From: Sphingomonadaceae bacterium
GTDB taxonomy: Bacteria; Pseudomonadota; Alphaproteobacteria; Sphingomonadales; Sphingomonadaceae
Direction: 5' to 3'
DNA length: 5,035 nucleotides
NCBI GenBank assembly: GCA_019454625.1
Contig: JACFNY010000177.1
Span: 1 to 5,035 of the forward strand
A program made the translations under genes and the position numbers. Below, piece by piece: positions 3,682 to 5,035 of this stretch. The notes beneath the pieces were generated by a model, which searched no databases, had not been told where the DNA came from, and saw nothing but the letters and a program-made list of their open reading frames with translations. Numbering within the stretch: position 1 is the first letter of the stretch; each line of letters starts with the position of its first letter.

Positions 3682-5035
3682 ATGACCGATTTTCTCCAGT
3701 TCGGGCTCGGCGAGCGTATCGAAAAGGCGCTCACCGAAGCGAACTACACCGTCCCCACGCCGATCCAGCGGCAGGCAATCCCGATCCTGATGAAGGGCGG
3801 CGACCTGCTCGGCATCGCGCAGACGGGCACCGGCAAGACCGCCGCCTTCGCGCTGCCCTCACTCGACTATTTGTCGCAGACCTACAAGCCGCTGAAGGGG
3901 CGCACCTCGCGGATGCTGGTGCTGGCGCCGACGCGCGAGCTCGCGAGCCAGATCGCCGAATCCTTCCGCACCTACGGCAAGTTCCTGCGCCTCACCATCA
4001 CCACGGCGTTCGGCGGCGTGCCGATCGGGCGGCAGGTGCGCGCGCTCCAGCGCGGCGTCGACATCCTCGTCGCCACCCCCGGCCGCCTCATCGACCTCGT
4101 CGACCAGAACGCGCTCGATCTCTCGCAGGTCGAGGTGTTCGTGCTCGACGAGGCCGACCAGATGCTCGACCTCGGCTTCATCCACGCGCTGCGCCGCATC
4201 GTCCGTATCCTGCCGAAGAAGCGCCAGTCGCTGTTCTTCTCGGCGACCATGCCGCCCGCGATCGCCGAGCTTGCCGCGCAGTTCCTCGACCATCCGCAGA
4301 AGGTGGAGGTGAAGCCGCAGGCGACGACCGCCGAGCGCGTCGCGCAGCACGTCATCCACGTGAACGCCGCCGAGAAGCAGGCGCTGCTCACCATCCTGCT
4401 CCAGGACCTCGGCGAGGGTCTGGACCGCGGCCTCGTCTTCACGCGCACCAAGCACGGCGCCGACCGCGTCGTCCGCCACCTGAAGGGCGCGGGCATCGCG
4501 GCGGAGGCGATCCACGGCAACAAGTCGCAGCCGCAGCGCGAGCGCGCGCTCGGCCTGTTCCGCACCGGCGACGTCCGCATCCTCGTCGCCACCGACATCG
4601 CGGCGCGCGGCATCGACGTGCCGGGCGTCAGCCACGTCTTCAACTTCGAGCTGCCGAACGTGCCGGAGCAGTACGTGCACCGCATCGGCCGCACCGCGCG
4701 CGCGGGCCGCGAAGGCATCGCCATCGCGCTGGTTTCGGACGGCGACGAGCGCGCGTACCTGCGCGACATCGAGCGGCTAATCCGCCAGAAGCTGGAGCCG
4801 ATGCCGCTGCCTGAGAACTTCCTCACTCGCGCCGCCGCGCTTGCGAAGCCGGTCGCCCGCACCAGCGAGAACAGCGGCGACCAGCGCGGCTTCGGCGGCG
4901 GCGAGCGCCGTGACGGCCGCCGCGACGGCGGCCACCGCGCGCCCGGCCATCGCGACACGGGCCACCGTCACGACCGCGGCGAACGCTCCGGCGGCGAACG
5001 CCGCGAGGGCGATCGCGACGGCCAGCGCCGTCACT
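3682..5035 (+). CDS. DEAD-box RNA helicase, RhlE type (3' end outside window)
   Basis: The first 451 residues of an ATP-dependent RNA helicase that unwinds short RNA duplexes, as in ribosome assembly, mRNA turnover or cold adaptation. Both RecA-like domains are complete: Q motif with F7 and PTPIQ (25-29), Walker A AQTGTGKT (46-53), PTRELA (83-88), GG (111-112), TPGR (132-135), DEAD (156-159), SAT (187-189), LVFTRTK (251-257), ATDIAARGIDV (303-313) and HRIGRTARAG (333-342). From about 398 a low-complexity tail rich in Gly, Arg, Asp and His begins and is still open at the edge. The layout is closest to RhlE; the gene symbol is withheld because several paralogues look alike. ATG 3682 is fixed by an in-frame TGA at 3670-3672; the ribosome site GAAAG (3671-3675) is weak. 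No neighbour shares its transcript in this window. Confidence 0.95.
   Translation, partial: MTDFLQFGLGERIEKALTEANYTVPTPIQRQAIPILMKGGDLLGIAQTGTGKTAAFALPSLDYLSQTYKPLKGRTSRMLVLAPTRELASQIAESFRTYGKFLRLTITTAFGGVPIGRQVRALQRGVDILVATPGRLIDLVDQNALDLSQVEVFVLDEADQMLDLGFIHALRRIVRILPKKRQSLFFSATMPPAIAELAAQFLDHPQKVEVKPQATTAERVAQHVIHVNAAEKQALLTILLQDLGEGLDRGLVFTRTKHGADRVVRHLKGAGIAAEAIHGNKSQPQRERALGLFRTGDVRILVATDIAARGIDVPGVSHVFNFELPNVPEQYVHRIGRTARAGREGIAIALVSDGDERAYLRDIERLIRQKLEPMPLPENFLTRAAALAKPVARTSENSGDQRGFGGGERRDGRRDGGHRAPGHRDTGHRHDRGERSGGERREGDRDGQRRH

Noticed and set aside
3859..4680. Open frames on the minus strand opposite the helicase (also 3972-4958 and 4777-5034).
   Set aside because: They mirror the codon pattern of the helicase, whose motifs are unbroken on the plus strand, and have no family features or ribosome sites.

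Overview
The window is GC-rich chromosomal DNA with the codon use of an alphaproteobacterium. The CcmC N-terminus, the ccmC-ccmD-ccmE order and the sparse GANTC (CcrM-type) sites fit a member of the Sphingomonadales or a relative, but that placement is an inference from gene style. Six protein genes are seen, plus one running off the right edge. There is no sign of a transposon, phage, CRISPR array, tRNA or rRNA.

Layout. Bases 91-486 (+) encode a small zinc-cysteine protein of the GFA/CENP-V family. It faces, tail to tail with a 4-base gap, a minus-strand operon of three cytochrome c maturation genes: ccmC (1799-1077), ccmD (1080-946) and ccmE (949-491). These genes are joined by two ATGA stop/start overlaps. 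Together they load heme: CcmC presents heme to CcmE, CcmD assists, and CcmE carries the heme on a histidine to the lyase CcmF. The ccmF, ccmG and ccmH genes that often follow ccmE are absent, because the GFA gene sits there on the opposite strand. Upstream of ccmC is a leader of about 250 bases with a strong hairpin, and then the terminator of the next gene.

Bases 2723-2052 (-) encode a secreted PEP-CTERM protein, a probable exosortase substrate. Its ribosome binding site lies inside a perfect 9-bp inverted repeat. Bases 3401-2829 (-) encode a LysE/RhtB-type amino-acid exporter. A gene-free stretch of 280 bases (3402-3681) follows. It carries three small hairpins, two with classic GNRA and UUCG tetraloops on the plus strand, and it leads into a DEAD-box RNA helicase of RhlE type (3682 to beyond 5035, +) with a Gly/Arg/Asp/His-rich tail cut by the window edge.

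The protein genes all belong to known families, and I see no convincing new multi-gene system. The points most worth a second look are regulatory: the inverted repeat over the PEP-CTERM ribosome binding site, the structured leader of the helicase, the hairpin leader of ccmC, and the interrupted ccm cluster.
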